The notes under the pieces: generated by a model | Databases searched by the model: none | What the model was told of the DNA's origin: nothing | What the model saw: only the letters and a program-made list of their open reading frames with translations | Part shown: positions 18,618 to 28,138 of the stretch, one piece after another | Numbering within the stretch: position 1 is the first letter of the stretch | How the letters are laid out: the number at the start of each line of letters is the position of its first letter | Assembly (NCBI GenBank): GCA_030374805.1 | Contig: JARGSG010000231.1 | Location: 310,001 to 374,000 of the forward strand | Length of the DNA: 64,000 bases | Reading direction: 5' to 3' | Source of the DNA: Gracilaria gracilis | Lineage: Eukaryota > Rhodophyta > Florideophyceae > Gracilariales > Gracilariaceae | Position numbers and translations under genes: made by a program

Positions 18618-20284
18618 CTTGAGAGTCAGCGGCGTTTGTTGTCACGGAAGTTACTTTTGCCATTGACACCCAGTATTGAAGTTTCTTGCAGACTGCACGT
18701 CAGCACCGATAGCCGCCAAGGAAGTGAGCGTTTCGAGACGAGGGCACAACAGATCTCTGCTCATTCTCCTAAGATACACGTGACAAGGATTCGCTGTATG
18801 ATACCGTTGCAACCCTAAAACAGTGAAGCAATAAAACTACCTCAGCAATTACGGCTAGGAGGGATAGCCGCTATGATAGCCGCTATCCCTCGCAAAGCAA
18901 ACACCAGACGCCCGGTATCCTTTTAAGCCACATTGAGCGGAGGCTCAACCTTTTCTGCTTCCGTTTAATACATTTCTGGCCGGCGGACATTTCCAAATGC
19001 CTGCCGGTTGTTTTGACTTTGTGAAGCATGAATCTTCAGTACTTGTTTTGAGTTGCCCTCACACTTCGGCATCCATTGTTCACCCTAAAGATAGGACATG
19101 TCTGCAATTCAACTCTCGATCTAACCTTAAGACGCCTTCGTGGTGCTTTTTAGATCCATGAAACACAAATCGATAGAGGTAGACTAATAACACGTACATG
19201 AATGTCGGATTGGAATATAAAATATGCGCTCATAAAGCAAGAGAGAGAGGGTGAGATTCGGAATATCCCATTTTGACTTGGTGGTGAAGAAGTGTTTGAA
19301 ATAGAAAGAGGGGCATACTATGACGCTCGTTTCTCGCTTTTCAAGTTACGACCAACTACGGGCAGGCAAGTTAAACATTACAAGCAGCATTTCTAGTCAA
19401 CTATCAATGCCTTTGCTCTTTCTCATGGCAACATTTTGGTAATTCTTGAGTGGGCAAAAGTGGTGTGAGAACTAGAGCGCATATCCAAAACAAAGTTCCG
19501 TTTTTACTCTTTATTGTGGACATCAGTTCCCTATTCCGGAATCGAAGCAAAAGAGCAAAGTAGTTTTCTCTCCGAAAGAAGGCTTAAGACTTGTGTGCCT
19601 GTGTGGCTCTCTTCTAATCAGGTCTTGCAGACTTTGGTGGCCCCTTTCCGATGTTGGAGGCAGAATTATTATGCGCGATTGGCTTGTCCACAAGCATCGA
19701 AGTACAACGTGCTTGGGGGTTTTCTTGACGTGTGTATTACCCTCACGGGGAAGAACTCTGTTCTATAGATACGATGCGACAGGGTGCAGGGTGCACAGAT
19801 AGAACGTGACCAGTGCAGAACTGCGTTGGCAGCAACTCCGCCGTTAGGGCGATCCAATCGTTGTCTATTGTTTCTGGTCAAGTCTGGTGCACTCTGAAGA
19901 GTTTTTTTTCTTTGTTGATAGTAGTCTCTTCTTTCACTCGAGTTCCCCACTCAGATTATCCAACTAAGATCCTGTTGGTTTCGGTTGGCGAGCTGTCAGG
20001 TTTTAAGAGTGTCCCTGGAGTTCCCTGGAACATTCAGGATATGTAGAAAAAGCGGGAGGGTGGATGATTGTTTTACAAACCGATACTGAAGAACTCTCGA
20101 TTTCATGCGGGGGTTTACAGAAATGTAACAACTGCATCCTTTTTGCAACTTTGAAGAATAGGGGCTAGTGCCTGTAGGATAAACAGTCATTCTCGAAAGT
20201 ATAAGTTTGACGAATCTCATACTGCACGCCGGTTTTGTTCAGATAAGGAGGAATAAAGGTGATTTGTAGTCCGAAGGCAGGCAA
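18618..20284. other. Long intergenic region, no gene seen
   Basis: About 1.67 kb upstream of the PPC gene and downstream of the pentapeptide gene. It contains a GATAGCCGCTAT tandem palindrome (18863-18886), a GA-rich stretch near 19240 and short frames without similarity. Confidence 0.45.
18863..18886. repeat. Tandem pair of GATAGCCGCTAT with flanking inverted arms
   Basis: Two direct copies of a 12-bp unit, GATAGCCGCTAT, flanked so that AGGGATAGC on the left pairs with GCTATCCCT on the right (18860-18890). It lies ~245 bp upstream of the PPC gene. It could be an operator-like dimer site. Confidence 0.6.
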
Positions 20285-21209
20285 CTAATCGAGAGGACAA
20301 AACAAGCTCTCTTGAGTATCGACGCCAGTTTGAGGGTTTGTTCCTTTAGCTTTCTCACAAAGATACGCTTGTATATCCTTGCGAAGTAGCGTTTCAGTCC
20401 AGTCAGTATCATCAAGAATGGCGCCTTCGAACTTGGTGGTGGAACTAATGTAGGCACCCGAAAGGTTGGCACCACTGAGATCAGCCTGTCTCAGACTCGC
20501 AAGTTCAAACTTTTGCGCGCAGGCGCACAGCATAGACGCACGCTGTGATTAGTTTGTCGCTTAGCGTTCAACACGGAATCAGCACGGAAAGATTGTCACT
20601 TACGTTGACGCCACGCAGATCAGCATTGGAGAAGTTTGCGCCAGACACATCGGCGTCGAAGAAGGAAGCGTTTCGCAGGTTGCAGTTGCTGAAATTGGCT
20701 TGACGTAGGATGGATTGTTGGAACGACACGCCTTCAAAGTCCTGGTTAGAAAAGTCTGCCCCCTCAAGATTGACGCCACGAGTGACGGTTTTTATGACGG
20801 ACCGAGAGCCAGCCACGCCACCCGAGGTGCTAGCCGAACCGCCGGGCACTTTGAGTTGAGGGCGCACGTCCGTGTCCGCCGCCAAGCAATGCGCTGCCGT
20901 GGTGGATATGAGCGCGACTGCGGCTGCGGTTGTGAGCGCTTGTCTCCATCGTGGCGGCTGTGTAGTACTGCAGGTTGTGACGTTTCGCGGCACGGGTGGA
21001 GAATGACATTGCGTGCTTGTTCGTACAAATGGGTGAAATGGTACGAACGCCGTGGTTATGGGAGGAGCATGCGCTTGGGGAAGCGGCGTTTGTGCTCCAT
21101 GCTCCATTGGTGATGCGTTCATCCGGGCGACGGGATGGACTGTGGCGTAGATGGTGACGAAACGAAGAATGGGATTTGCTCGCGGCTCCGCTTTCGCTGC
21201 GCAAATCAT
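20285..21209 (-). CDS. Thylakoid-lumen pentapeptide-repeat protein, 2 exons, 276 aa
   Basis: Right-handed beta-helix protein resembling plant TL17/TL20-type lumenal pentapeptide proteins. Exon 1 is 21209-20604 and exon 2 is 20509-20285. The 94-nt intron starts GTAAGT, carries ACTAAT and ends AAAAG. The join yields LRGVN followed by FELASLRQADLSGANLSGAY, so the five-residue A(D/N)LxX rhythm continues across the splice. The N-terminal ~115 residues are a bipartite targeting sequence: a hydroxylated/basic part including TTAFVPFHPFVRTS, then RWRQALTTAAAVALISTTAAHCLA, a lumen-type signal with an A-x-A-like cleavage site before ADTDV. The helix starts at GVNLEGADFSNQDFEGVSF. MNASPMEHG at residue 30 is an alternative start. 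The exact lumen pathway (Sec or Tat) is uncertain because no twin Arg is clear. Confidence 0.85.
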
Positions 21210-22177
21210 CGAGATGCAGATCTCGAAGCTTGAGACTCAAAACGCAACGTTTGGTCACGGCGCATCGTGGCTGCGCACAAAAAGCGCACGTATCATTTTT
21301 TGTGCGTCTTCGTGTTCGCCGGTGCGGCAGCCTTGCAGGCTGAGAACCGTTCTCCTCATGCGCACATCGTGTTCAGCTACCAAAGTTTGGCGCCAGCCAC
21401 TTGTGTTTGACTTGGCGGAGATTAATGGACAAGATTTAAAGACGAAGGGTGCCAAGCAGTGAAGCGGCCAAAACAGCATCTACCAACGGTACCATGGCTA
21501 ACGAACCGACGTGCAGCGTGTTAATGCAGTTCTGACTCGGAAACGAAAGGCGCACGTAAACAAAGGCGTTTCGGCGCTCATGGCAATCGAGTTCAGTTCG
21601 GTTCACATTCGAGCGCTACAGGCGTGCATATTACATCAGCCTTCTGGCTGAATAGCGGTGAACAGATAGCGGAGCAGCTGCGGCAGATGGGGTGCATTAA
21701 TGCAGAGGCCATTGAGAAGATTTGGAGTTTGCGCAGGGTGCGTCGCTGCCTAGAGGCCTTAAGTTGTTGTGAGGAAGGGATTAAGCTTCCTTGCGCCATC
21801 GGCACTTGATGTTAAGCTTCGCGATGGACGTGGAGTGATCACACTGTCAACCACGGCAGCAATGAATGGCATTTTGTTCAATAACGGCTCCAAAATAGCA
21901 GCAGCGTCGTTTCAGTGCCACGTAGAGCGCGCAAATCAGCGCCAAGCGCCGCTGCGAACGCGCCACGCGTGAAGCGCAATGCGCCGCGAGGGATCAACAT
22001 GACGTTTCCCTCGCACCGCACCCCACGCACGGCTCACCAACCCACGCCCAAAACTGCACTCCATCGTCTCCGCCATGCGTCTCCAGTGCTCGTATTTAAG
22101 CGCTACAGCGCTCTCGAGCGCCCCGCCACCGCACCCGCCCGCTGCCCTCCCTCCTTTACATACGTTCTCTTCGCAAC
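21210..22177. other. Divergent intergenic region, no gene seen
   Basis: About 970 bp between two divergent genes (the lumenal pentapeptide protein and a secreted protein). The right end, toward 22177, is GC-rich and pyrimidine-rich, ending CCTCCCTCCTTTACATACG before the secreted-protein ATG. No RNA gene recognised. Confidence 0.45.
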
Positions 22178-23506
22178 ATGCGTCCCGCGCTTTGCTTCTT
22201 CCTTGCTTGCTTGCTGCTCCCCACCGCCTTTGCGCAGACATGTAACCTCGTCTACTGCACGCGCTTCGGGCAACGCGCCGAGTGTGAATATCTGTCGCAG
22301 CTATTTCCGTGCGCGCTGTGGCATTCTCTCGAAACGCGAGTCAACCCCGACTTGTGTGACGCCGACTGTCCTCAGCAATGTGCGCCCGCAGATCAGCGTC
22401 CCATCGCGTCAGATGGCAACGTTTACTGCACTGAATGCGCGTTGCGTTACGCATCATGCGAGTCGCGCTTCGTCGTGTTTGGACCGGTCAACTTTGGCAC
22501 GCCCACCGACCTTCCTCGCGCCCCTGTTAGCGTTGGCGTCTCACCATCTCCATCTCCTTCTTCGTCCTCAATGCCGCCGCCAGCCAACACGTCTGCTGAC
22601 CTCATTGTGGGGCCCGTTCAAATCAACATGCCAACGAACACTACGTTCGAATTCCCCGCCGAACAACTAGAGCAGTTCCCGCTGGACGAATCACCGATGC
22701 CCAGTTCTCCTGAAGAACAGCCCATATTTTCACCCGAGCAAACTGCTCTGCCATGCGAAGGCGATCTCAACATCTTTGACAAAATACAATGCTGCAATGA
22801 GCTTGACGTTGGCTGTATCCAAGCCGGTCAGAACTGCTCAACTTCAGGTTCACTGTTCCCCCCAATTCCATGTGCAAGCGGTCTAGAGTGCGTCATATTC
22901 GACCCAGGTTTTCCAGCCGCGGATGCCCCGAATCGCGGTGTTTGCGAGCCGAGCCACACAGCCGTCGAAAGCCCACAGCCAAGCCCCGACACAGAAGATG
23001 TTGAAGAATCTGAGGAACCCGAAGAAGAAGATGATGATGAAGAAGAAGAAGCACCGGAGGAGTCAGAGGACCCCGAAGGTTCGATTATACCACAGCCTTC
23101 TAGCGAACTACCGCGTGGCGCTTTCTGCAGCACGATAGGAAGTCTCTTCCCGACTCCGTCGTGTGCACCAGGTCTGTTCTGCGACATCTTTGATGCCGGC
23201 TTCCCAGCCGCCGATGTGCCCAATCGTGGTATCTGCCGCCCTCTAGGAAGCACCCCTCTCACGGCGCCTGACGGCACACCAGCACCAATTATACCGCCGG
23301 AGTGCCGAGGTGATTTGGACAACTTTGCGCGCAGACAATGCTGCGTTGAGAGCGCAGTGCGCTGCTTGCGAAGAGGCCAGCTGTGCTCGACGGCGGGCTC
23401 GCGTATTCCGCCCATTCCGTGTGCATCGGGTCTCCGTTGTCGCATTTTTGCACCGGGCTTCCCAGCTGTTGACAGACCTAACCGTGGAGTTTGTCTTGCT
23501 GCGTGA
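22178..23506 (+). CDS. Secreted Cys-rich protein with Kazal-like module and three repeats, 442 aa
   Basis: A clear signal peptide (MRPALCFFLACLLLPTAFA, cleavage before QT) sends this protein to the secretory pathway. Residues ~55-90 (CDADCPQQC...DGNVYCTECALRYASC) resemble a Kazal-type module. A Ser/Pro linker follows, then three copies of one motif: Cys-S-T-x-x-G-S-x-x-P ... C-A-x-G-L-x-C-x-I-F-x-x-G-F-P-A-x-D-x-P-N-R-G-x-C. These lie around residues 220-250, 310-345 and 405-440. Copies 1 and 3 are preceded by a C-x-G-D-L ... Q-C-C segment; copy 2 is not. An acidic run of Glu/Asp (~270-295) separates repeats 1 and 2. It is probably a wall or extracellular matrix protein. I do not recognise the repeat. 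It is intronless. Confidence 0.8.
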   Translation: MRPALCFFLACLLLPTAFAQTCNLVYCTRFGQRAECEYLSQLFPCALWHSLETRVNPDLCDADCPQQCAPADQRPIASDGNVYCTECALRYASCESRFVVFGPVNFGTPTDLPRAPVSVGVSPSPSPSSSSMPPPANTSADLIVGPVQINMPTNTTFEFPAEQLEQFPLDESPMPSSPEEQPIFSPEQTALPCEGDLNIFDKIQCCNELDVGCIQAGQNCSTSGSLFPPIPCASGLECVIFDPGFPAADAPNRGVCEPSHTAVESPQPSPDTEDVEESEEPEEEDDDEEEEAPEESEDPEGSIIPQPSSELPRGAFCSTIGSLFPTPSCAPGLFCDIFDAGFPAADVPNRGICRPLGSTPLTAPDGTPAPIIPPECRGDLDNFARRQCCVESAVRCLRRGQLCSTAGSRIPPIPCASGLRCRIFAPGFPAVDRPNRGVCLAA

Positions 23507-24421
23507 CCATTCTCTTATCACTGGAAGGCGTGGTCCTGCCGCCGAAGGTGCGCGGTCACGTTGGAAACTTTTTCTGCGGAGTAACTTTTCTTTCCCTATT
23601 CTCTTCTTTTGCACCTAGAGATACAAGGGTGCTTTCTATCAGTAAATTCATCGGTATAACTTTGCGCTGTATCATCCTTGGGTGTTTGCGTTGAACTTGT
23701 GGTGCGCAGCTGTACTCACTCTCTTCTCGCAGAATAAAAAAAACAGTGCAGAAAAAAGAGGAACTGCTGTTTTGAGAAGCGGTCGTCATCATAAAGCTAA
23801 GCTCTGCTCTGAACCAGACGCGAAGACGCAGATGTGGTGGACGTTGAAGAGATACAAAGAGAGGAGAGGAGCTACTAGAACGTTGTGTAAGCATTCTTTG
23901 TGCTACGCCTGCTGCGTAGCCGAATGCAAACTACGTGCCATCCCACCTTCTCAGAAAGTGTGCTTGCGCTTCCATCGTGAGAGCACGGACGTGAGAACAC
24001 GGACGTGAGAGAACGGACAGTCGAGGTCGTCTCGCGCATTCGAACTTGACGGATACCAAAGATAGCTGGATGTTGTGGAGGGGGATGATCCATTTCCAAA
24101 GAAAGGGCATTTGATCCGCTGCACAGGATGCGACGTGGGAAATGAAGTTTTTTGAAGGGTGAGGCAATTTGCATTACAGATACCAACGGTGAGATCAGAA
24201 CGGTGTCAGCACGAGCGTCAATCAACAACCGCGCGACTGGGCACTGCTCAGCCCAGTGGGCAGCTGCAATGCCATGTCTGCAATGCAGACTGCATAGATG
24301 GTTGCCGTCATGGTCCCGTATTCTGTACGAGTTGCTTCTGACCATCTCACTTCGACACAACGCTTTCCGGTCTCCAACCCGTTCTGCCTCCGCGCCCGTC
24401 CTCGTGTATGTGAAGCTCATC
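23507..24421. other. Intergenic region with a perfect palindrome
   Basis: About 915 bp. It holds ACAAGGGT and CCTTGGGT words near 23625 and 23672, and the palindrome GTCTGCAATGCAGAC at 24276-24290, which ends 132 bp upstream of the PDI ATG. The PDI frame is open upstream to 24152, but conserved sequence starts at 24422. Confidence 0.45.
24276..24290. promoter_or_regulatory. Perfect 15-bp palindrome upstream of the PDI gene
   Basis: GTCTGCA and TGCAGAC around a single A. Nearly the same word, ATCTGCATTGCAGAT, lies 151 bp upstream of the SHMT ATG (62342-62356). A shared transcription factor site is possible; the function is inferred only from position and symmetry. Confidence 0.4.
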
Positions 24422-25765
24422 ATGCTCAAGCTTTCGTCCTACGACGTCTTTCGCAAGCTGCCACGCGATCTCACGCATGGCACTTCACAAGGCGGAATCC
24501 TATCCGTGCTCGCCATTTCGCTCATCGGCCTCGTCTTTCTTTTCGAGCTATGGACTTATCTTGCAGGCGAGGTGGAGACAGCCGTCATGCTCGACACGAA
24601 CGCAGAGCAATCTTTGCAGATAAACTTTAAGGTCACCACCCTGAGCCTCCCCTGCGAATTCACCAGCGTCGACGTCTGGGATTACCTCGGAAACACGCGT
24701 CTCGACCTCAGCAAGCAAATTCACAAGACCATCGTCACTGGACGCCACGGAGAGAAGATTTTGGGCGCCTACTCTGACGGCAATCGCTTTTCGAACGGCG
24801 ATTCCCAGGATGAGGTCAAGGCCGAAATCGGTCTTAGCGAGTCTGAAGAGATCAACGGCGACAATTTTGAACAGAAGCTTGCTGAGAATCATTGGAGTTT
24901 CGTCGACTATTTCGCCCCATGGTGTATCCACTGCGTAAGACTCGCGCCCACTTGGGAAGCATTTGCAAAGACTGTCCATGACAAAGATATCCATGTCAAG
25001 GTGTTCAAGGTTGATTGCACAAAGAATGAGTTTTTGTGTAGACAGCAACACATCATGGGATATCCCTCCTTGCGAGTCTATCAAGGCAAGACACCGAAAC
25101 AACCGGATTACATGGGAAAACGTACTGTGTCCAGCCTTCTCACTTGGATGGAGAGCATGACCAACGAACATTCCCATTCCAATGCGCGCAAACATTCTGA
25201 CGAGGGTTGCCTCATTGAGGGCAGAGTATGGGTCAATAGGGTACCTGGCAAATTCCACATCGCCGCAAAATCTGACAACCATGATCTCGATCCGAAGGCC
25301 ACTAACCTTTCGCACATTGTTCATCACTTCTCTTTCGGAACTCCGCTTCCAAGGCGGGTAATCAGACATCTCCCCAGTGATGTGAAGCGCAACATAAACC
25401 CGTTGGACGGCAGAATGTTCATCAATCGGGAAGAGCATACCACGCACGAGCATTACATCAAGGTGGTCTCGACACACTACAGAGTGGGTAGGTCAAGTCT
25501 TCTGGGAACAGAGGACTCCCTTGGCTATCAAATGGCTACGTCAAATCATCGGTTCAAATCGGACCCCTCTGTTCCGGAAGCAAGATTTGCATTTGACCTA
25601 TCTCCGACAGCTGTCGTTATCATTCAAGGTGGAAAGCGGTGGTATGAGTTTGTCACATCATTGTGTGCTATTATCGGTGGCATTTTTACCGTCGTCTCTC
25701 TCTTTGACGGTGCGGTGTACTCTGTGAGTAAGCGGATTAAGGGAGCGCAAGGAAAGCAATCCTAA
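24422..25765 (+). CDS. ERGIC-domain protein disulfide isomerase (PDIL5-4/PDI8 type), 447 aa
   Basis: ER-Golgi membrane thiol oxidoreductase of the plant and protist PDI-C class. Order: ERGIC N domain (MLKLSSYDVFRKLPRDL, then TM1 GGILSVLAISLIGLVFLFEL); the lumenal ERGIC segment with LSLPCEFTSVDVWDYLG; a thioredoxin domain (~145-255) with active site Cys168-Ile-His-Cys171 in APWCIHCVRLAP and cis-Pro in MGYPSLRVY; and a C-terminal ERV/COPII-type domain (GCLIEGRVWVNRVPGKFHI, LSHIVHHFSFG) ending in TM2 near ~415-435 (VTSLCAIIGGIFTVVSLFDGAVYS). Length is close to the family's ~450-480. CIHC in place of CGHC would shift the redox potential. It is intronless. Confidence 0.95.
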   Translation: MLKLSSYDVFRKLPRDLTHGTSQGGILSVLAISLIGLVFLFELWTYLAGEVETAVMLDTNAEQSLQINFKVTTLSLPCEFTSVDVWDYLGNTRLDLSKQIHKTIVTGRHGEKILGAYSDGNRFSNGDSQDEVKAEIGLSESEEINGDNFEQKLAENHWSFVDYFAPWCIHCVRLAPTWEAFAKTVHDKDIHVKVFKVDCTKNEFLCRQQHIMGYPSLRVYQGKTPKQPDYMGKRTVSSLLTWMESMTNEHSHSNARKHSDEGCLIEGRVWVNRVPGKFHIAAKSDNHDLDPKATNLSHIVHHFSFGTPLPRRVIRHLPSDVKRNINPLDGRMFINREEHTTHEHYIKVVSTHYRVGRSSLLGTEDSLGYQMATSNHRFKSDPSVPEARFAFDLSPTAVVIIQGGKRWYEFVTSLCAIIGGIFTVVSLFDGAVYSVSKRIKGAQGKQS

Positions 25766-27386
25766 GGGTAGAAGAATGTATTGTCCTTTGACAAGATGGC
25801 CAGTATGTCGGATGTTGGCTTTTGCAGATGGATACGAAGGTATGTTCCTCAACCTGAGAGGCAGCATGAGCATCGCATCATCATTTTTTGTACATGAACT
25901 TAAAGTGCTTCAGATTAACTTCAGGGTAAATGCTTTTTCCGCGAGGAAAGAACGCCTATCAATTGTGCGGGCAAGCGATAGAGGCCTCTAAGCTGCTATG
26001 TCCAGCAACCACAGTGTTCGTAGCCGTCCTGAGAGACAATCTCAAGGAATGTCAAGAGTTCACATATCAAACGTTGAACTCGTTCTTAAAGCTAAAGCCA
26101 GAAGTTTGAGAGATGAATGCAGGAGCCCTACAACTGTGTTGAAAGAGTAACTTCTCTCGGTACGCTGCAGAATACAAACGGCGACGAATCTAGGGGCGAA
26201 AAGGATCTCTCTTCAGAAGCCTGAGGATGGGTGCCTTTGTTGGAACTAAAAAATACGTGGGCGGCGATTTTCTCTCTCGCTTAATGCGAAAAGGGAGATC
26301 CACAAGTTGTCTTTGCAAGGGAATGTCTAATCGCTTCAGTCAACCTCTACAGTCCGTCGGCAGAAGGGCATTCCGAGTGGGCGCGATGTACGAAGATGAA
26401 CGAACGAAATGGAGGACGAGATACAGTATGCCCCTCATACAATTGTCAAAGGACCGCCACTTTTGCTTCTCTTGGCCCTGAAGGACATCAGACGACACCA
26501 TGATCATTACAGACAGGAACTGGACCTGTGGGCAATTTTGAATGGCATTGTTTCAAACGAAACCTCCAACTTGTTCATGGGGACAGATTGAACATAGCAG
26601 CGTAGACAAATTAGGTCCAAGCCGTACTCTTTGAGTGGAGGGCTAACCTTTTAGCCCTCTTACCTTTGCATGCTGTTGTAGCAACGGTTCCTAGTTGCTT
26701 CAGAATATCTTGAAATGAAACTGTATGATGATTTGGGGAAAAGAGTGCTTCAATTGCTGTCGTACGAACTTTTGGTGCCAGTTGGCTATGCAAACACATA
26801 AACCAAACTCACAATTCGGAAGAGTTCGAAATCATTGTTGTGGTACTCGCCAAACAAGCTGAAACGTTCGTGATTATTAGCTAGCTAGGAAGGCGGAAAC
26901 CATGCCATCACAGCTTTTTCTTGGAGCGCACGCCTTCTTTTTCTTCTTTAACTGTAGTTCTTCGTTCTTTATTCGTCTTAGCGAGCGAAGAATGGCGTGC
27001 AATTATGACCAAAACTACAAAACAACGTTGTTTTATAGTTTTGGTACGTTAACGTAGCATTTCGCCTTACGATGTCCGAAAAGAACGCCATCTGGGCAAT
27101 TGTGCCTACCGTCTCTCCGAGAGCATAAGAGACTTTGCGTGTAAAACAGATCATTAGAAATTGGACAAAAAGAGTGCCGGCCTTCTTTCTTTCCAGAGAA
27201 ACGGTTCGGGCTGAACTTTCATTATCTTGAAGATATCGTTGGGGAGAGAAAGCAACTGGTAAAGATGTGGGCATGCACATTTGGACAAAGCTGTGAATTA
27301 CGAAGCCGCATTTTGAAGACTACAAATGAACCTGTCCACCTTCTATACCACTGACGCCCAAATCCCGTCACGCTCCAGGGGCTTTT
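25766..27386. other. Long intergenic region, no gene seen
   Basis: About 1.62 kb between the PDI gene and the truncated module gene E. Only frames under 90 codons without similarity. It contains a perfect hairpin at 26638-26659. Confidence 0.45.
26638..26659. repeat. Perfect 9-bp hairpin GAGGGCTAA / TTAGCCCTC
   Basis: Arms of nine bases around a CCTT loop, followed on the right by TTACCTTTGC. On the minus strand this reads GGTAAGAGGGCTAA, the same word found just upstream of the DUF455 gene at 12201-12214. It is part of a small set of related intergenic motifs. Confidence 0.55.
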
Positions 27387-27878
27387 TCACCTCACCAAGA
27401 CCTTGTTGCAGTCTTCGGGACTCGCGAACGATACCATAGCTGATGGCATGTCGCGGCCTGCACAACGCCTCTGCATGGACAAACCAACTACCGGAGCCTC
27501 CGGAACCTTAACCATTCCCAAGATCTCCGACCTCGTGAACCTGTGACGAGGGATCCGCTGAAGTCGCAGCTTCTTTGATCCCTTAGTTACGCCACCGCTC
27601 ACTGCAAGTTCTCCTTGCGCTTTTCGTTTTGGAGAGTCCCGTGGGGAAGGGCTCCGCTTTCGGATCGGCTGCTCTGCTGACCGAAAGTCGACAGTTGCCG
27701 GTAGCTCGGCAACCGATGAAACGCGTGGCAAATCGTCGTGCCTGGTCAGCCAGTTCGTGTACTTCACGGCTTTTTCCATGCCGAAGGCCATAAGTACGGT
27801 CATGTGAAGGCTCAAAAAGATGGCCGCCATGAACACATCGCCGGTATTGTCCACGAAGATGCAGTCCTGAAACTCCAT
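27387..27878 (-). CDS. Module gene E: membrane/basic protein, 163 aa, 3'-truncated
   Basis: Paralogue of gene F (58930-59469), with nearly the same protein. From ATG 27878 (MEFQDCIFVDNTGDVFMAAI) a hydrophobic segment (~15-34) looks like a membrane anchor. A Ser/Arg/Pro-rich basic region follows (RKRSPSPRDSPKRKAQ), then a conserved C-terminal domain (RLQRIPRHRFTRSEILGMVK ... MVSFASPEDCNKV). Relative to F, one base is missing just after NKV, so the frame ends early at VLVR. The DNA beyond still matches F's remaining 16 codons. The upstream leader holds a short GGGGTGGG-rich tract (27895-27929) that corresponds to the expanded minisatellite of F. E may be a functional shortened gene or an early pseudogene. 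The family is unrecognised; the C-terminal part weakly suggests an RRM-like strand pattern. Confidence 0.65.
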   Translation of the reverse strand: MEFQDCIFVDNTGDVFMAAIFLSLHMTVLMAFGMEKAVKYTNWLTRHDDLPRVSSVAELPATVDFRSAEQPIRKRSPSPRDSPKRKAQGELAVSGGVTKGSKKLRLQRIPRHRFTRSEILGMVKVPEAPVVGLSMQRRCAGRDMPSAMVSFASPEDCNKVLVR

Positions 27879-28138
27879 AGTAATTTGTTTTGTGAGGGTG
27901 GGGTGGGGGATGGGGTTGGGGTGGGGGATACGCTGGAGAAAGGATGGTGAAAAGAACCAGGGACCCAGAGCAAGAGAGTGAATACGAGAACCAGAGCGAT
28001 TTGAAGAGCAGAAACATTGTAACGTAAGTGGTGAAGAAAGGGAATACGAAACTGCGACCAAAGAGCTCGAGCTGGAGGTTTAAGTAGTGTTCCGAGTACC
28101 TCCCAGGCAGACCCAGTGTCAGTTCTTGTCAAATGCAA

